54,559 bases of DNA from Longibaculum muris. GTDB taxonomy: Bacteria > Bacillota_I > Bacilli_A > Erysipelotrichales > Coprobacillaceae. Of this stretch, positions 17,430 through 30,567 are shown piece after piece. Where the stretch lies: NCBI RefSeq assembly GCF_004343035.1, contig NZ_SMCQ01000021.1:1-54559 (forward strand), in the 5' to 3' direction. A program made the position numbers and the translations under genes. The notes beneath the pieces are model-generated. The model saw only the letters and a program-made list of their open reading frames with translations, searched no databases and was not told where the DNA came from. Every line of letters starts with the position of its first letter. Within the stretch, counting starts at the first letter, position 1.

Positions 17430-17484
17430 AAAAAAAAGAAAAATAGATTTTTTCTTTGTATATATATAGTAGAGGGGCTACTTT
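17430..17484 (+). promoter_or_regulatory. Leader/promoter cassette shared with the second Rpn gene
   Basis: An A tract with AAAAAAAGAAAAAT, then a T-rich stretch, GTATATATATA and TAGAGGGG precede the Rpn gene. A closely similar block stands upstream of the other Rpn gene (50874-50931, minus strand). TATATATA may be the -10. Function is inferred from conservation only. Confidence 0.5.
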
Positions 17485-17504
17485 TACTAGAAAGGAAAAA
17501 ATTT

Positions 17505-18392
17505 ATGAATAAAGAAAATACATCAATTATATCATTTTGCTCAGATTACTTTTTTCACTATCTTTTACAAAATTGTAATGATGTTCGTACCCTTATTGCC
17601 CAACATCTATCTGACTATCCTATTGAGTATACTCATATAGAAAATTCTGAAGAATATCCTATTAATCAGAAATTAAAGAAAATGATATTAGATGTCGTTT
17701 TTACTGATCAATTAGGACATTTGTATAATGTAGAAATGCAAAATCAAACAATAACAAGGAATGTTCTCATTCGATTTATTAGTTACGCCGCTAAGCTATT
17801 GGAAAGAGAAATAAAAAGAGGAGGAGATTATAATGTAAGTAGTGTTAAATGCTTAGTTATTTATACGGGAACACCTATTAAAAATTTTGAACATTTCACA
17901 CATCATTTGGAATTTATGGATAGTGATTATTGTATTAAAATTGATGAAGGTCCAATCTGTATTGAAATTATTCAAACACAAAGAATGGAGGAGTTGAATA
18001 TGGAAGTAGGTTTTAAAAAGCAATTTGAACAATTTATTTATCTCTTTGAAAATGAAGAAAATCACAAAAAAGAACAATTAACTCCTTTAAATAAAAAAGT
18101 TGTAAAACTTTATGAAGATTATTTAAACTCTGATCAGTTATTAGCATATTATCAATATGAACGAGATCAAAGAGTCTTTAACACTGCAATACATGATGCA
18201 AAAAATGAAGGCATTAATGAAGGAATTAAAAAAGCAAAATTAGAAAATGCAAAGACCCTTATTTCTAATATCTATCATATTGATGATTTTGAATGGTTAG
18301 ATAATTGTACTCTAGAACAACTCGATAAAGTTATTACAATTGTTACACAAAGTTATACATATCAAGAATTAAAAAAAGAAATTCTAAAATAA
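17505..18392 (+). CDS. Rpn/PD-(D/E)XK nuclease family protein (transposase-like)
   Basis: A 295-residue protein of the recombination-promoting nuclease (Rpn/YhgA) type. The PD-(D/E)XK core shows Asp63 (ILDVVF) and Glu77-x-Gln79 (YNVEMQNQ), the ExQ variant usual in this family. The C-terminus has a Gly/Lys helix (HDAKNEGINEGIKKAKLE). AGAAAGGA precedes the ATG. It is the only plus-strand gene in the left arm, against replication, which fits a mobile gene. Members of this family are DNA endonucleases tied to recA-independent recombination; the in vivo role is not known. Confidence 0.78.
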   Translation: MNKENTSIISFCSDYFFHYLLQNCNDVRTLIAQHLSDYPIEYTHIENSEEYPINQKLKKMILDVVFTDQLGHLYNVEMQNQTITRNVLIRFISYAAKLLEREIKRGGDYNVSSVKCLVIYTGTPIKNFEHFTHHLEFMDSDYCIKIDEGPICIEIIQTQRMEELNMEVGFKKQFEQFIYLFENEENHKKEQLTPLNKKVVKLYEDYLNSDQLLAYYQYERDQRVFNTAIHDAKNEGINEGIKKAKLENAKTLISNIYHIDDFEWLDNCTLEQLDKVITIVTQSYTYQELKKEILK

Positions 18393-18417
18393 AAATTCTC
18401 AATATTGAGAATTTTTT
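18392..18417. terminator. Bidirectional terminator between convergent genes
   Basis: Palindrome AAAAATTCTCAATATTGAGAATTTTT lies between the converging Rpn gene and symporter gene, with T/A runs on both sides. Confidence 0.85.
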
Positions 18418-19759
18418 AACTATGATAAACTTTTTCATCTAACATATTTTCTTTTTTAGCAACAATAACTGAAGTAGAAGCATCACCAACAACATTCAAT
18501 GAAGTTAATAACATTTCAATTGGACGGTTGATTGCTAAGATTAATGAATAAGATAACAATGCAGCATCATTTGTATATCCCATTCCTGTTAAAATAGTAA
18601 ACAAGATAACGGCACCAGCTCCTGGAGCAGCAGGTGTTCCAATAGAAGCAATCAAAGCTAACACAGCTATAACTGCCATAGATGTAAATGTAACATCATA
18701 TCCAGAACTTGCAGCTACAAATATAGCAGCAATAACTTGCATTATAGCTGTACCATCCATATTAATTGTCATTCCTAATGGTAAAGTAAATGAAGCAATT
18801 TGATCACTTACACCTAATTCTTCAACAGTCGTTTGTTTATTTAAAGGAAGTGTAGCAGCACTAGAAGAAGTTGAGAAACCAAATAAAGCAACTTTTGCCA
18901 TTTTCTTCATGAATGGCTTAGGATTTAATTTAGCCATAATCATTAAATATAAAGGATAAGCAATAAATAGATAAGCAAATAAAGCAATGACAACAGTTAT
19001 AACATAAGCTAATGCAGGCATTAAATAATCAATTCCATAAGCTGCAAAAGTTCTTGTTAATAAACAAAAGATAGCAATTGGAGCAAATTTATTAATAACA
19101 AATGATAAACATACAGAAATAATATCACTTAATTCAATAAATAATTTTTTCACTGTCTTTGTTTTTTCTTTTAATTGATTCATCGCTAAACCAACTGATA
19201 CAGCTAAGAATACAATAGCCAATACACCACCATTGTTTGTTAAAGCAGAAACAAAGTTATTTGGTACAATTGACATAACAATACTTAAAGGATTTGTTCC
19301 AACTGTTCCTTCTTTAATTGCAATATTTGTAGCATCCACAGCATTAAATGCTCCCATATGGTAAACAACAGAACCAATAACTCCAGCAAAAATCAAAGCA
19401 CAGACAGTTGTAATAAAGAAAGTTAGAATAGTTTTAGAAGAAATTCTTCCTAACTTCTTTGTATCTGTAACAACACAAATAGCTAAAACAATTGAAACAA
19501 AAACCATTGGAACAATAATCAATTGTAAAGCATTAACAAATAATTGACCAACAATATAGAAAATACCAATAGCACTTGTTGCTCCTTCAGCAGTAATATC
19601 TTGGAAAAAGACATTATTAATTGTTGTCCATAATTCAGTTTGACCACTTGACAACAAATGTTCTCTTAAGGCAATACAACCAAAACCAGTAATTAAACCA
19701 CAAACAAGCGCAATAACCATCTTAATAGCAAGCTTTTTTCCATTTTGACTTGATTTCAT
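18416..19759 (-). CDS. Dicarboxylate/amino acid:cation symporter (DAACS family)
   Basis: A 447-residue transporter of the GltP/glutamate-transporter fold that imports acidic amino acids, C4-dicarboxylates or related solutes with Na+ or H+. It shows the HP1 serine-rich loop FSTSSSAATLPL, the TM7 motif NMDGTA that binds cation, and HP2 GTPAAPGAG. Eight membrane segments plus two hairpins are expected. Which substrate is carried (Glu/Asp, Ser/Thr or cystine) is not settled by these motifs. It is a single gene with its own promoter. Confidence 0.88.
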   Translation of the reverse strand: MKSSQNGKKLAIKMVIALVCGLITGFGCIALREHLLSSGQTELWTTINNVFFQDITAEGATSAIGIFYIVGQLFVNALQLIIVPMVFVSIVLAICVVTDTKKLGRISSKTILTFFITTVCALIFAGVIGSVVYHMGAFNAVDATNIAIKEGTVGTNPLSIVMSIVPNNFVSALTNNGGVLAIVFLAVSVGLAMNQLKEKTKTVKKLFIELSDIISVCLSFVINKFAPIAIFCLLTRTFAAYGIDYLMPALAYVITVVIALFAYLFIAYPLYLMIMAKLNPKPFMKKMAKVALFGFSTSSSAATLPLNKQTTVEELGVSDQIASFTLPLGMTINMDGTAIMQVIAAIFVAASSGYDVTFTSMAVIAVLALIASIGTPAAPGAGAVILFTILTGMGYTNDAALLSYSLILAINRPIEMLLTSLNVVGDASTSVIVAKKENMLDEKVYHS

Positions 19760-19794
19760 ATATAACCTCCTAAAAATTTACCCAAATTGCTAAT

Positions 19795-19822
19795 ATTATA
19801 CTATATTCAACAAATATTTCAA
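19795..19822 (-). promoter_or_regulatory. Symporter promoter
   Basis: Minus-strand TTGAAA, 16 bp, TATAAT, about 35 bases before the start codon. Confidence 0.72.
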
Positions 19823-19823
19823 G

Positions 19824-19852
19824 AAAAAAAGCAGAATATATATCTATTCTGC
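19824..19852 (-). terminator. Terminator of the DUF4230 gene
   Basis: GCAGAATA, 6-base loop, TATTCTGC followed by T7 on the minus strand; it overlaps the stop codon. Confidence 0.82.
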
Positions 19853-20461
19853 CACATTTATAGTAATTTCATAATCAATTGATGATTTATTTAAAGATTT
19901 AATAAAAGTTTTTATAGTAGATTCTACTTTTTTCTGTGCTTCTTCTAATAATCCTTTTTCTTTTACACTTTTTTCCATCTTATCTTTTTGATCAATTGCA
20001 AATTGATTATAATCAGTAATACTAATTTGATTAAATATATTTTTTGTTTCATCAAATACTTCAATACTCTTTTCATCAATTTCATGAGATAAGATTTTAG
20101 CTTTAGGTACTGTTACTTTAATCTTCTTTTTACTAACACTAACTTCAACTTGAGTCATATCAACTCCAGCTTTAATCTTACCATCATAAGAAATAATAAA
20201 ACTTTTTGTTGTAAAAGGAACTTTCCAACCATAAAAAGTTGCTTGATTTTCAAATTTACCCATGTTTGTATAATTATACTCAACAGTTGCTAATTCACTA
20301 ATATCTTGGATTTGTTGTGATAATAAATCACTTGTCATTTGGGTTGGTTCTTCACCACTTGGCCATAATTTACCTACTAGAAAAAATACAACTGCAATAA
20401 TAACAATAATTATAATGTTTTTAACAGTTTGATTTAAATAAATCTTTTTCTCTTTTGCCAT
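19844..20461 (-). CDS. DUF4230 membrane-anchored protein
   Basis: A 205-residue protein with one N-terminal membrane helix (about 13-30, IIIIVIIAVVFFLVGKLW) and an outside domain typical of DUF4230: ATVEYNYTNMGKF, FIISYDGKIKAGVDMTQVEV, VTVPKAKILSHEID. A coiled C-terminal helix (about 150-190) follows. Function of the family is unknown. It is transcribed alone from a strong promoter. Confidence 0.75.
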   Translation of the reverse strand: MAKEKKIYLNQTVKNIIIIVIIAVVFFLVGKLWPSGEEPTQMTSDLLSQQIQDISELATVEYNYTNMGKFENQATFYGWKVPFTTKSFIISYDGKIKAGVDMTQVEVSVSKKKIKVTVPKAKILSHEIDEKSIEVFDETKNIFNQISITDYNQFAIDQKDKMEKSVKEKGLLEEAQKKVESTIKTFIKSLNKSSIDYEITINVAE

Positions 20462-20482
20462 ATTCTCACCTACTTTAGATTA

Positions 20483-20511
20483 ATTGTATGAAAGATTGCT
20501 AAATTTGTCAA
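20483..20511 (-). promoter_or_regulatory. Strong promoter of the DUF4230 gene
   Basis: Minus-strand TTGACA, 17 bp, TACAAT, close to the sigmaA consensus. Confidence 0.82.
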
Positions 20512-20560
20512 TTTATGTTTTCCCTTATACAAAAAAATATTAATTAATCTTTACATATAG

Positions 20561-20586
20561 AAAAAGGATTCACTAGGAATCCCTTT
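20561..20586 (-). terminator. gyrA terminator
   Basis: GGATTC/GAATCC hairpin followed by T5 on the minus strand, directly after the gyrA stop. Confidence 0.75.
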
Positions 20587-23046
20587 CTATTCTTCAGTTG
20601 TTTCTTCCTCATCATCATTTGATTTTTCAACAACTTCTACACTTGATACAGTAGAACCTTCTGAAACCTTAATCAAACGAACACCTTGAGTATTTCTACC
20701 AGCCATCTTAACTTGTTCCATAGGTAATCTAATCACAATACCTTCACTTGTAATAATGAGAAGATCTTCATCACCATTAACCGCTCTTAAAGCAACAAGT
20801 TGTCCTGTTTTAAGAGTTGTATTAATAGTCTTAACACCTTTCCCACCACGATGAGATTCACGATAATCATCAATAGGTGACATCTTACCATAACCATTTT
20901 CACTAATCGCCATGATATATTGACCTTCACCATTTGTTGTCATACCTACAACATGACCACCATCTACATTAATACCTTTTACACCTGATGCTGTTCTACC
21001 CATTGGTCTTACATCATTTTCCTTAAATCTAATTAATTTACCATTAGATGCAGCAATAAGAATTTCTTCATCATTTGTTGTTAATTTAACAGCAACTAAT
21101 TGATCTTCATCTTTTAATGTAATAGCAATCTTACCAGATTGTCGAATATTTTTAAATTCTTCTAAAGATGTTTTCTTTACTAAACCATTTAATGTAACAA
21201 AGAATAAATATAATTCTTTTTCTTCATCAATATGATTTCTATCAATAGAAATCATTGATTTTACATATTCATCTTTTTCAAGATTTAATAAATTAACAAC
21301 TGGTAATCCCTTTGCAGTTCTACCAAACTCTGGAACATTATATCCTTTAATACGATAAACCTTACCAAAATTAGTAAAGAACAATAAATCATCATGAGTA
21401 CTCATATTAATTAAAGAATCAACAATATCATCTTCATTTGTACTCATACCCTTAATACCTCTACCACCTCTATTTTGAGTCTTATAAGTATCAACTGGAG
21501 TACGTTTAATATAACCATTTGTTGTAAGTGAGATAATAACATCTTCAACAGGAATTAAATCTTCATCCTCTAAATCAAATGTTCCCTGAATAATTTCAGT
21601 TCTACGCTTATCAGCAAATTTCTCTTTGATTTGTAATAATTCAGTTTCAATAATTTCAAGTATTCTTTCTCTATTTGCAAGAATATCCTTTAAATCAGCA
21701 ATCAATTCTAATAAATCATTTAATTCATTTTCAATCTTTTCTCTTTCCAAACCAGCCAATCTTTGAAGCTGCATTTCACGAATAGCCTTAGCTTGTCTTT
21801 CTGACATATCAAATTCTTCCATCAATCTATTTTGAATGATTTCAGTTGTTCTTGATGTACGAATTAAATCAATAATAGCATCAATTTGATCCAAAGCTCT
21901 TTTTAAACCATCTAAAATATGTGCACGATCTTCTGCTTTCTTTAAATCAAAAGCTGTTCTTCTTTTAATAACTTCTTCTTGATGATCTAAATAATATGTA
22001 ATCATTTGTTTTAAATTCAATGTTTGTGGTTCATTATTAACCAAAGCAATTGAATTAACTCCAAAAGTTGTCTGTAAAGCAGTTAATTTAAATAATTGAT
22101 TTAAAATAACTTCAGGTTGAACATCTTTACGAAGTTCAATAACAATACGAATACCTTCACGGTTAGATTCATCACGAATTTCAGTAATACCTTCAATACG
22201 TTTTTCCTTAACATGTTCAGCCATCTTTTCAATCAATCTAGCTTTATTAACCATATAAGGAATTTCAGTAACAACAATAGCCTTTTTACCACTTTGAATA
22301 TCAATAATATCCGTCTTTGCACGCATGATAATTAAGCCATTACCTGTTTCATAAGCCTTTTTAATAGCTGATTTTCCTAAAATATAAGCACCTGTAGGAA
22401 AATCAGGACCTTGAATATAATTTTCCATCAATTCAAGAATCGTAATATCAGGATTATGTGAAACTGCAAGAATAGCATCAACAACTTCTCCTAAATTATG
22501 TGGAGGAATATTTGTTGCCATCCCTACGGCAATACCAGTTGTTCCATTAACCAATAAGTTAGGAAATCTTGCTGGTAAAACTTCTGGTTCACTTTCTTCG
22601 CCATCATAGTTAGGAACAAAGTTAACCGTATCTTTATTGATATCTCTGACTAATTCCATAGATATCTTAGACATTCTCGCTTCAGTATAACGTTGTGCGG
22701 CAGCTCCATCACCATCAATAGAACCAAAGTTTCCATGTCCATCAACAATCATATAACGATATGAGAAATCTTGAGCCATACGAACTAATGCTTCATAAAT
22801 TGATGAGTCACCATGAGGATGGTATTTCCCCATAACTTCCCCAACAATACGAGCAGATTTCTTATAAGGTTTATCACTATAACATCCTAATTCATTCATC
22901 CCATGTACAATTCTTCTTTGTACTGGTTTTAAACCATCTCTAACATCAGGCAATGCTCTTTGAACAATAACTGACATAGCATAGTTAATGAATGATTGTT
23001 TCATCTCCGCCGTTAACGGTCTTTTTTTAATTCCACGTTCTTCCAT
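20587..23046 (-). CDS. gyrA: DNA gyrase subunit A
   Basis: GyrA cuts and rejoins DNA in negative supercoiling. The 819 residues include the catalytic tyrosine in [10 protein letters not shown] and the quinolone-resistance region [15 protein letters not shown], with Ser and Glu at the usual susceptible positions. The C-terminal beta-pinwheel carries the GyrA box ([10 protein letters not shown]), followed by an acidic tail. It lies 15 bases after gyrB and is co-transcribed with it in the S4-recF-gyrB-gyrA block. Confidence 0.97.
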   Translation of the reverse strand: MEERGIKKRPLTAEMKQSFINYAMSVIVQRALPDVRDGLKPVQRRIVHGMNELGCYSDKPYKKSARIVGEVMGKYHPHGDSSIYEALVRMAQDFSYRYMIVDGHGNFGSIDGDGAAAQRYTEARMSKISMELVRDINKDTVNFVPNYDGEESEPEVLPARFPNLLVNGTTGIAVGMATNIPPHNLGEVVDAILAVSHNPDITILELMENYIQGPDFPTGAYILGKSAIKKAYETGNGLIIMRAKTDIIDIQSGKKAIVVTEIPYMVNKARLIEKMAEHVKEKRIEGITEIRDESNREGIRIVIELRKDVQPEVILNQLFKLTALQTTFGVNSIALVNNEPQTLNLKQMITYYLDHQEEVIKRRTAFDLKKAEDRAHILDGLKRALDQIDAIIDLIRTSRTTEIIQNRLMEEFDMSERQAKAIREMQLQRLAGLEREKIENELNDLLELIADLKDILANRERILEIIETELLQIKEKFADKRRTEIIQGTFDLEDEDLIPVEDVIISLTTNGYIKRTPVDTYKTQNRGGRGIKGMSTNEDDIVDSLINMSTHDDLLFFTNFGKVYRIKGYNVPEFGRTAKGLPVVNLLNLEKDEYVKSMISIDRNHIDEEKELYLFFVTLNGLVKKTSLEEFKNIRQSGKIAITLKDEDQLVAVKLTTNDEEILIAASNGKLIRFKENDVRPMGRTASGVKGINVDGGHVVGMTTNGEGQYIMAISENGYGKMSPIDDYRESHRGGKGVKTINTTLKTGQLVALRAVNGDEDLLIITSEGIVIRLPMEQVKMAGRNTQGVRLIKVSEGSTVSSVEVVEKSNDDEEETTEE

Positions 23047-23061
23047 TATCTCTCTCCTTCA

Positions 23062-26069
<3,008 letters not shown>

Positions 26070-26080
<11 letters not shown>

Positions 26081-26285
26081 ACTTTATAACATAATCAATA
26101 CCTTCAAAAGAGACAACATCACCCTCACGTAACTTCTTACCCCTTCTGGTATCAACTTCACCATTAACAAGAACAAGTCCATCTAAAATAACCATTTTAG
26201 CTACTGCTCCTGAATCTACAGCATTCACATATTTTAAAAATTTTCCTAGTGTAATATATTCTGTATTAATTCCAATTTCTTTCAT
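26070..26285 (-). CDS. yaaA: S4-domain RNA-binding protein YaaA
   Basis: A 71-residue S4-like RNA-binding protein, nearly always found ahead of recF in Firmicutes. YITLGKFLKYVNAVDSGAVAKMVILDGLVLVNGEV is the S4 helix-turn region, and RRGKKLREGD follows. It would normally follow dnaN directly; here about 7.3 kb of signalling and transport genes separate them. Confidence 0.9.
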
Positions 26286-26322
26286 AAAAACACGTCACCC
26301 GATTCTTTCCAATACTGTTCCT

Positions 26323-26328
26323 ATTATA
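26323..26328 (-). promoter_or_regulatory. Extended -10 promoter of the S4-recF-gyrBA operon
   Basis: Minus-strand TGCTATAAT about 40 bases before the S4 gene; the -35 is poor, but TG-n supports an extended -10. Confidence 0.55.
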
Positions 26329-26437
26329 GCATAAAAACATCAAAAATGGTAGGTTTTATGGCTTATATTCAATATTTATTAAAAAAGACATAAATCACAT
26401 TTTTATCTAAAAGTCTCTTAAAACGAAAATGAGGACG

Positions 26438-26470
26438 AAAAAAAGAAAAGTAGGTCATTTTCGACCTACA
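26438..26470 (-). terminator. Terminator of the ABC permease operon
   Basis: Minus-strand GTAGGTC, 6-base loop, GACCTAC followed by TTTTCTTTTTTT, overlapping the permease stop. Confidence 0.82.
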
Positions 26471-28907
26471 TATCCTCTTTCAATGTTTCAATAATATTTT
26501 GTTTTCTAAATTTCATTAATCCAACTCTAAATGTTATAAACATTACAATCATAATCACAACAAAAGCAATCACATAAGCCATAAATGACGGAACAAAAAC
26601 TGTATCACTTGACATTTGTTTATAAAATATCCATTCAATTCCTATACAAATAGGAATGCCATAAAGCAATGTTTTCAATCCATAAATAAAACTTTCATAA
26701 AATAACATCTTACTAATATCTTTAGGACTCATTCCAACACTAAGCAACATACCAAGTTCTCTTTTTCTTTTATCAATACTGGCACTCATCATATTAATAA
26801 TATTTAACATTGCAAATACAATCATAATACATACAAATCCATATACAAAAATCTGAATAATAATGAATATCTGTCTATTTTCCGATACAGATTGAGCGTA
26901 ATCATATGCACTATAATTTAAGTTTTCTAATTCTTTTGTTAATTCTTGATGTTGGGTTGAAAAGATATGACATTCCATTGGAATTGAAGTATATTTCAAA
27001 TCAATTTGTTGAATATAATCCATTGGAACAATAAAGAAAATTTCCATTTCTTCATTTATATTTAAATATTTTAAAAAATCATTTTTCTTTATAAATTCCA
27101 AAGATTCAAAATTTTTCAATTTCACTTTATGATTTATTCTTTCTTCACCATTTTCATCATATTCTATATCACCAATATAAATTTCTTTCATCAATTGATT
27201 ATCAATTTTATGAAAACGCTGAGAATATTCTTTTCCTTCTTCATTGATATAGGTTCCATTATAAACCAAGACTTGATTTTGATTGTATTTTAAATCATTT
27301 TCTTCAAAGAGTTCTTTTCGTTTATTTTCACTTAATCCAACAAGCGTTATTTGAAAATCTTGACTTGATGATACTGGTATATCTAAATAACTTGGATCAA
27401 TATTTACATAAGCTGTTAAATTTGACATAAAATAATAATTATCGACTTTATCATTTTGTTTAAGAAATTGATTTAAGTTATTATAGTAATCTTTTTTATA
27501 AGCAAAATTAGATTCAATATCATAATGAACAAACTCATTATTTCTATTCATTTCAGTTAACATATTTTTTCCAAAACTATACATTCCTATAAAAGCAGTC
27601 ATAGAAATGATTAATGATAAAACAATCACACGTGAACGTCTTCCTTGGCGTTTATAATTCTTAATGGCCATTTGACCATAAATATTAAAGAACCGATGAG
27701 ATAAGAACCCTGTTTTTAATTTATGAAATTTGACTTTGATTTCATCATTTTTCTTTAAAGCATCAATGACTGATATTTTAGAAATTTTTCTAGCTGGTAA
27801 ATATAAAGAAATAAAAATTGTGAGTAATGAAATAATAAAGACAATCAAAAGATATGATAATGATATTTGTGGATGAATTTGAATATTTAAAGATTTTATC
27901 ATTTCTAAATGATTGATAAAGAAAAATGTAATACCTAATCCAACAAAACTCACGATAAGACCTAATGGTATTGCAATTAACGATAAAACAAAACCCTCAA
28001 AATAAACAGAACGCTTCTTTTGTTTAGGAGTTGCTCCAACACTTGATAACATACCCAAATACTGTATCCGATCGTTGATTGATAAATTAAATGCTTGATA
28101 GATAATAAAAATAGATATAAAAACTATAATAATAACAATGACTGCAATAAGATTATAAAATATTAAGAAAAGTGAATGAGAATTATCTTCAAAGATATTT
28201 TGAACAGCAAGATAAGAAGAATTAAACATTCCTGATTGCTCACCCAACTTTGTTTCTAATGCTTTTTTATGTTCAAAAATATTTTTTGATACATCTTTAT
28301 CTCTTATATAAACTGTATAATATTGACGACAATCAATATATGATAATGCACTAAAAGAGCTTTTATAATAATTTTTACTACTATATTCCTTAATAATTCC
28401 AACTATTTTAAAAGTCTCTGTTGTTTGATCAGATTCATTATAAAAAGAAATTGTATCTCCAATTGTTTTTTGAAGCTGATTAGCCTTTAAATAACGACTT
28501 GATATAGCAACTTCTTTCGTATTTTGAGGTAAACGTCCTTTTTCTAATATACTCTTATAATTTTCTTTTTCAAAATATAAAGAATCTCCTTTTTTCATAT
28601 TAAAAAAAGTGTTGCTTTCAAGTTGATTATCTCCATAATAAGGCATTGTACTTGAAAAATAATATTCTTCAATCTTGGAATCTTTTGCTAAAGTATCTAA
28701 AAATTCTTGATTATCAGTAACAAAGTGATAATGATAATCTCCTACAGTTCTTTCAATATAATCTTTATAAAATTGCTGACCTGAATAAAAAGCAATACCG
28801 ACACAACTCACCATAATCACTGAAACCATGATACAAAGAATTGTTAAGATAGACCTTTTTTTATTTTGTTTTAAATATCTTAAAGTTAATTGATTGATGA
28901 TTTTCAT
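26466..28907 (-). CDS. FtsX-like ABC transporter permease
   Basis: An 813-residue permease with two FtsX/MacB-type halves. The first has a helix at about 18-40, an extracellular domain of about 200 residues and three helices (about 245-370). The second has a helix near 425-445, an extracellular domain of about 230 residues and three C-terminal helices. This doubled layout differs from BceB, which has one large loop. It overlaps the ATPase gene by 4 bp. The adjacent two-component genes point to sensing and resisting an envelope stress such as a peptide antibiotic, by analogy with Bce-type modules. Confidence 0.82.
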   Translation of the reverse strand: MKIINQLTLRYLKQNKKRSILTILCIMVSVIMVSCVGIAFYSGQQFYKDYIERTVGDYHYHFVTDNQEFLDTLAKDSKIEEYYFSSTMPYYGDNQLESNTFFNMKKGDSLYFEKENYKSILEKGRLPQNTKEVAISSRYLKANQLQKTIGDTISFYNESDQTTETFKIVGIIKEYSSKNYYKSSFSALSYIDCRQYYTVYIRDKDVSKNIFEHKKALETKLGEQSGMFNSSYLAVQNIFEDNSHSLFLIFYNLIAVIVIIIVFISIFIIYQAFNLSINDRIQYLGMLSSVGATPKQKKRSVYFEGFVLSLIAIPLGLIVSFVGLGITFFFINHLEMIKSLNIQIHPQISLSYLLIVFIISLLTIFISLYLPARKISKISVIDALKKNDEIKVKFHKLKTGFLSHRFFNIYGQMAIKNYKRQGRRSRVIVLSLIISMTAFIGMYSFGKNMLTEMNRNNEFVHYDIESNFAYKKDYYNNLNQFLKQNDKVDNYYFMSNLTAYVNIDPSYLDIPVSSSQDFQITLVGLSENKRKELFEENDLKYNQNQVLVYNGTYINEEGKEYSQRFHKIDNQLMKEIYIGDIEYDENGEERINHKVKLKNFESLEFIKKNDFLKYLNINEEMEIFFIVPMDYIQQIDLKYTSIPMECHIFSTQHQELTKELENLNYSAYDYAQSVSENRQIFIIIQIFVYGFVCIMIVFAMLNIINMMSASIDKRKRELGMLLSVGMSPKDISKMLFYESFIYGLKTLLYGIPICIGIEWIFYKQMSSDTVFVPSFMAYVIAFVVIMIVMFITFRVGLMKFRKQNIIETLKEDM

Positions 28908-29587
28908 TTTTTTAAAACCTCATCTTTTTTGATTTGGCCATCTTCTATCACAATCACACGATCAGCTTGCATAGCAATTCTTTCATCATGAGTAATCATA
29001 ATAAGTGTTTGTTTGTATTTTTGTTGGGTTATTTTTAATAAATCAATGATTTCTTTACTATTTTTAGAATCAAGATTACCTGTAGGTTCATCAGCTAAAA
29101 CAAGTGATGGCGCATTCATTAAAGCCCGACCAATAGAAACACGTTGTTGTTGACCTCCTGATAACTCTTTAGGTAAATGATTTTTTCTATTTGTTAAATC
29201 TAAAATTTTTAGTAATTCTTCTAATCTTACTGAGTTTACTTTTTGATTATCTAACAAGACTGGTAGAGTCATATTTTCTTCAACTGTTAAGACTGGTATT
29301 AAATTATAAAACTGATAAATTAAACCCACTTCTCTTCTTCTAAAAATCGCAAGCTGTTCTTCATTTTGTTGATAAACATTGATTCCATTAACAATCACCT
29401 CACCACTGGTTGGTTTATCAACACCACCTATTAAATGTAATAAAGTACTTTTTCCTGAACCAGATGAACCAACAATCGCAATAAATTCTCCTTTTTCTAC
29501 AGAAAAAGAAACATGATCTAAAGCTTTGACTTCATTTTCACCAGTTCCATAAATTTTGGTTAAATTTTTAACTTCTAGTATTTTCAT
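28904..29587 (-). CDS. ABC transporter ATP-binding protein (MacB/LolD type)
   Basis: The ATPase partner of the FtsX-like permease. It shows Walker A GSSGSGKSTLL, Q-loop YQFYNL, signature LSGGQQQRVSIGRAL, Walker B LVLADEPTGNLD and the switch histidine in MITHDERIA. The frame is open to 29662, but the ATG at 29587 follows AAAGGGGGA and gives the standard 227-residue protein (MKILEVKNL). It is the third gene of a response regulator-kinase-ATPase-permease unit. Confidence 0.9.
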   Translation of the reverse strand: MKILEVKNLTKIYGTGENEVKALDHVSFSVEKGEFIAIVGSSGSGKSTLLHLIGGVDKPTSGEVIVNGINVYQQNEEQLAIFRRREVGLIYQFYNLIPVLTVEENMTLPVLLDNQKVNSVRLEELLKILDLTNRKNHLPKELSGGQQQRVSIGRALMNAPSLVLADEPTGNLDSKNSKEIIDLLKITQQKYKQTLIMITHDERIAMQADRVIVIEDGQIKKDEVLKK

Positions 29588-29675
29588 TTTCTTTCCCCCT
29601 TTACCTCTATTATACCCATAACACATGACATCCTCATGACTATGAAGTGACAATATTGTCACTAAGAAAAAAAGT

Positions 29676-30566
29676 TTAGATCACTTCATGATAGAAATGA
29701 ATCGTAAACTTAACTCCTGGATATGTATTTTCAACACTGATTGTGCCATTTTGTTTTTCAATAATCATTTGGCTTAATGCTAAACCAATGCCTACACTCT
29801 TTTCACTTGCATTATGTCCTTTATAAAATCTTTCAAATAAATGAGGTAAATCGTTTTGATCAACTCCAGATCCATTATCTTTGATAATAATTTCATCATA
29901 TAAAGGATTATGATCAATACTTATTTCAATAATTCCTTCTTCTTGAATATGTTCAATACTATTTTTAAGAATATTGGATAAAGCTTCTATTGTCCAATGA
30001 AAATCAATATTGTAAAGATAATCATTTTGATAATTCTTATTTATTTTCAAATTCTTTAATTCTAAAGCAATCTCAAATGGTTTAATTAATTCTTGAAGTA
30101 AATGATCATTACTAATAGTTTCTTTTTGAAAAGTAATTGTACCAGCATCTAGTTGTGCCATTTTTAATAAAGTGGTTACCAACCATTCTATTTTTTGAAG
30201 TAAAAGTTGTTGTTGTTTTAATAATGTTCTTTTTTCTTCTTGAGAAGCAGTTTTTAATCTTTCTTGAATTAAATTTAAAGATGTTAGTGGTGTTTTTATT
30301 TGATGAGAGATATCTTCTAATGATTGTTTTAATAAGATTTTATCTTGATTTAAAAGCTGATTTTGTTCATAAAGACGATTCACCAATTTCACAATTTCAC
30401 TTTCTAAAATAGATAATTCACCTTCTTGAAATTGTTGAACATATAAATCAGATTGTTGAAATAAAACTTGATTCACTTGTCTTGATATTTTTTTAATTTT
30501 ATTATGATCTCTATAAATTTTTAAAATCAAAATACCAATAACAATAAGCAAAATACCATATAACAT
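29676..30566 (-). CDS. Sensor histidine kinase with minimal membrane anchor
   Basis: A 296-residue histidine kinase. Only one N-terminal hydrophobic segment (about 2-17) is visible and there is no outside sensor domain. The H-box is DISHQIKTPLTSL, and the ATPase has N-box ALSNILKNSIEHI, DNGSGVD, FERFYKG and GIGLALSQMI. AGGAG overlaps the stop of the response regulator, so the N-terminus is real and not truncated. Such anchors fit kinases that read the state of a partner ABC permease, as in Bce systems; that is inference. Confidence 0.85.
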   Translation of the reverse strand: MLYGILLIVIGILILKIYRDHNKIKKISRQVNQVLFQQSDLYVQQFQEGELSILESEIVKLVNRLYEQNQLLNQDKILLKQSLEDISHQIKTPLTSLNLIQERLKTASQEEKRTLLKQQQLLLQKIEWLVTTLLKMAQLDAGTITFQKETISNDHLLQELIKPFEIALELKNLKINKNYQNDYLYNIDFHWTIEALSNILKNSIEHIQEEGIIEISIDHNPLYDEIIIKDNGSGVDQNDLPHLFERFYKGHNASEKSVGIGLALSQMIIEKQNGTISVENTYPGVKFTIHFYHEVI

Positions 30567-30567
30567 A

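Noticed and set aside
22790-22840. Quinolone-resistance change in gyrA
   Set aside because: The QRDR reads [10 protein letters not shown], with the normal Ser and Glu.
27620-27640. Third parS-like site (CACACGTGAACG)
   Set aside because: Only the central CACGTG matches; the flanks do not.
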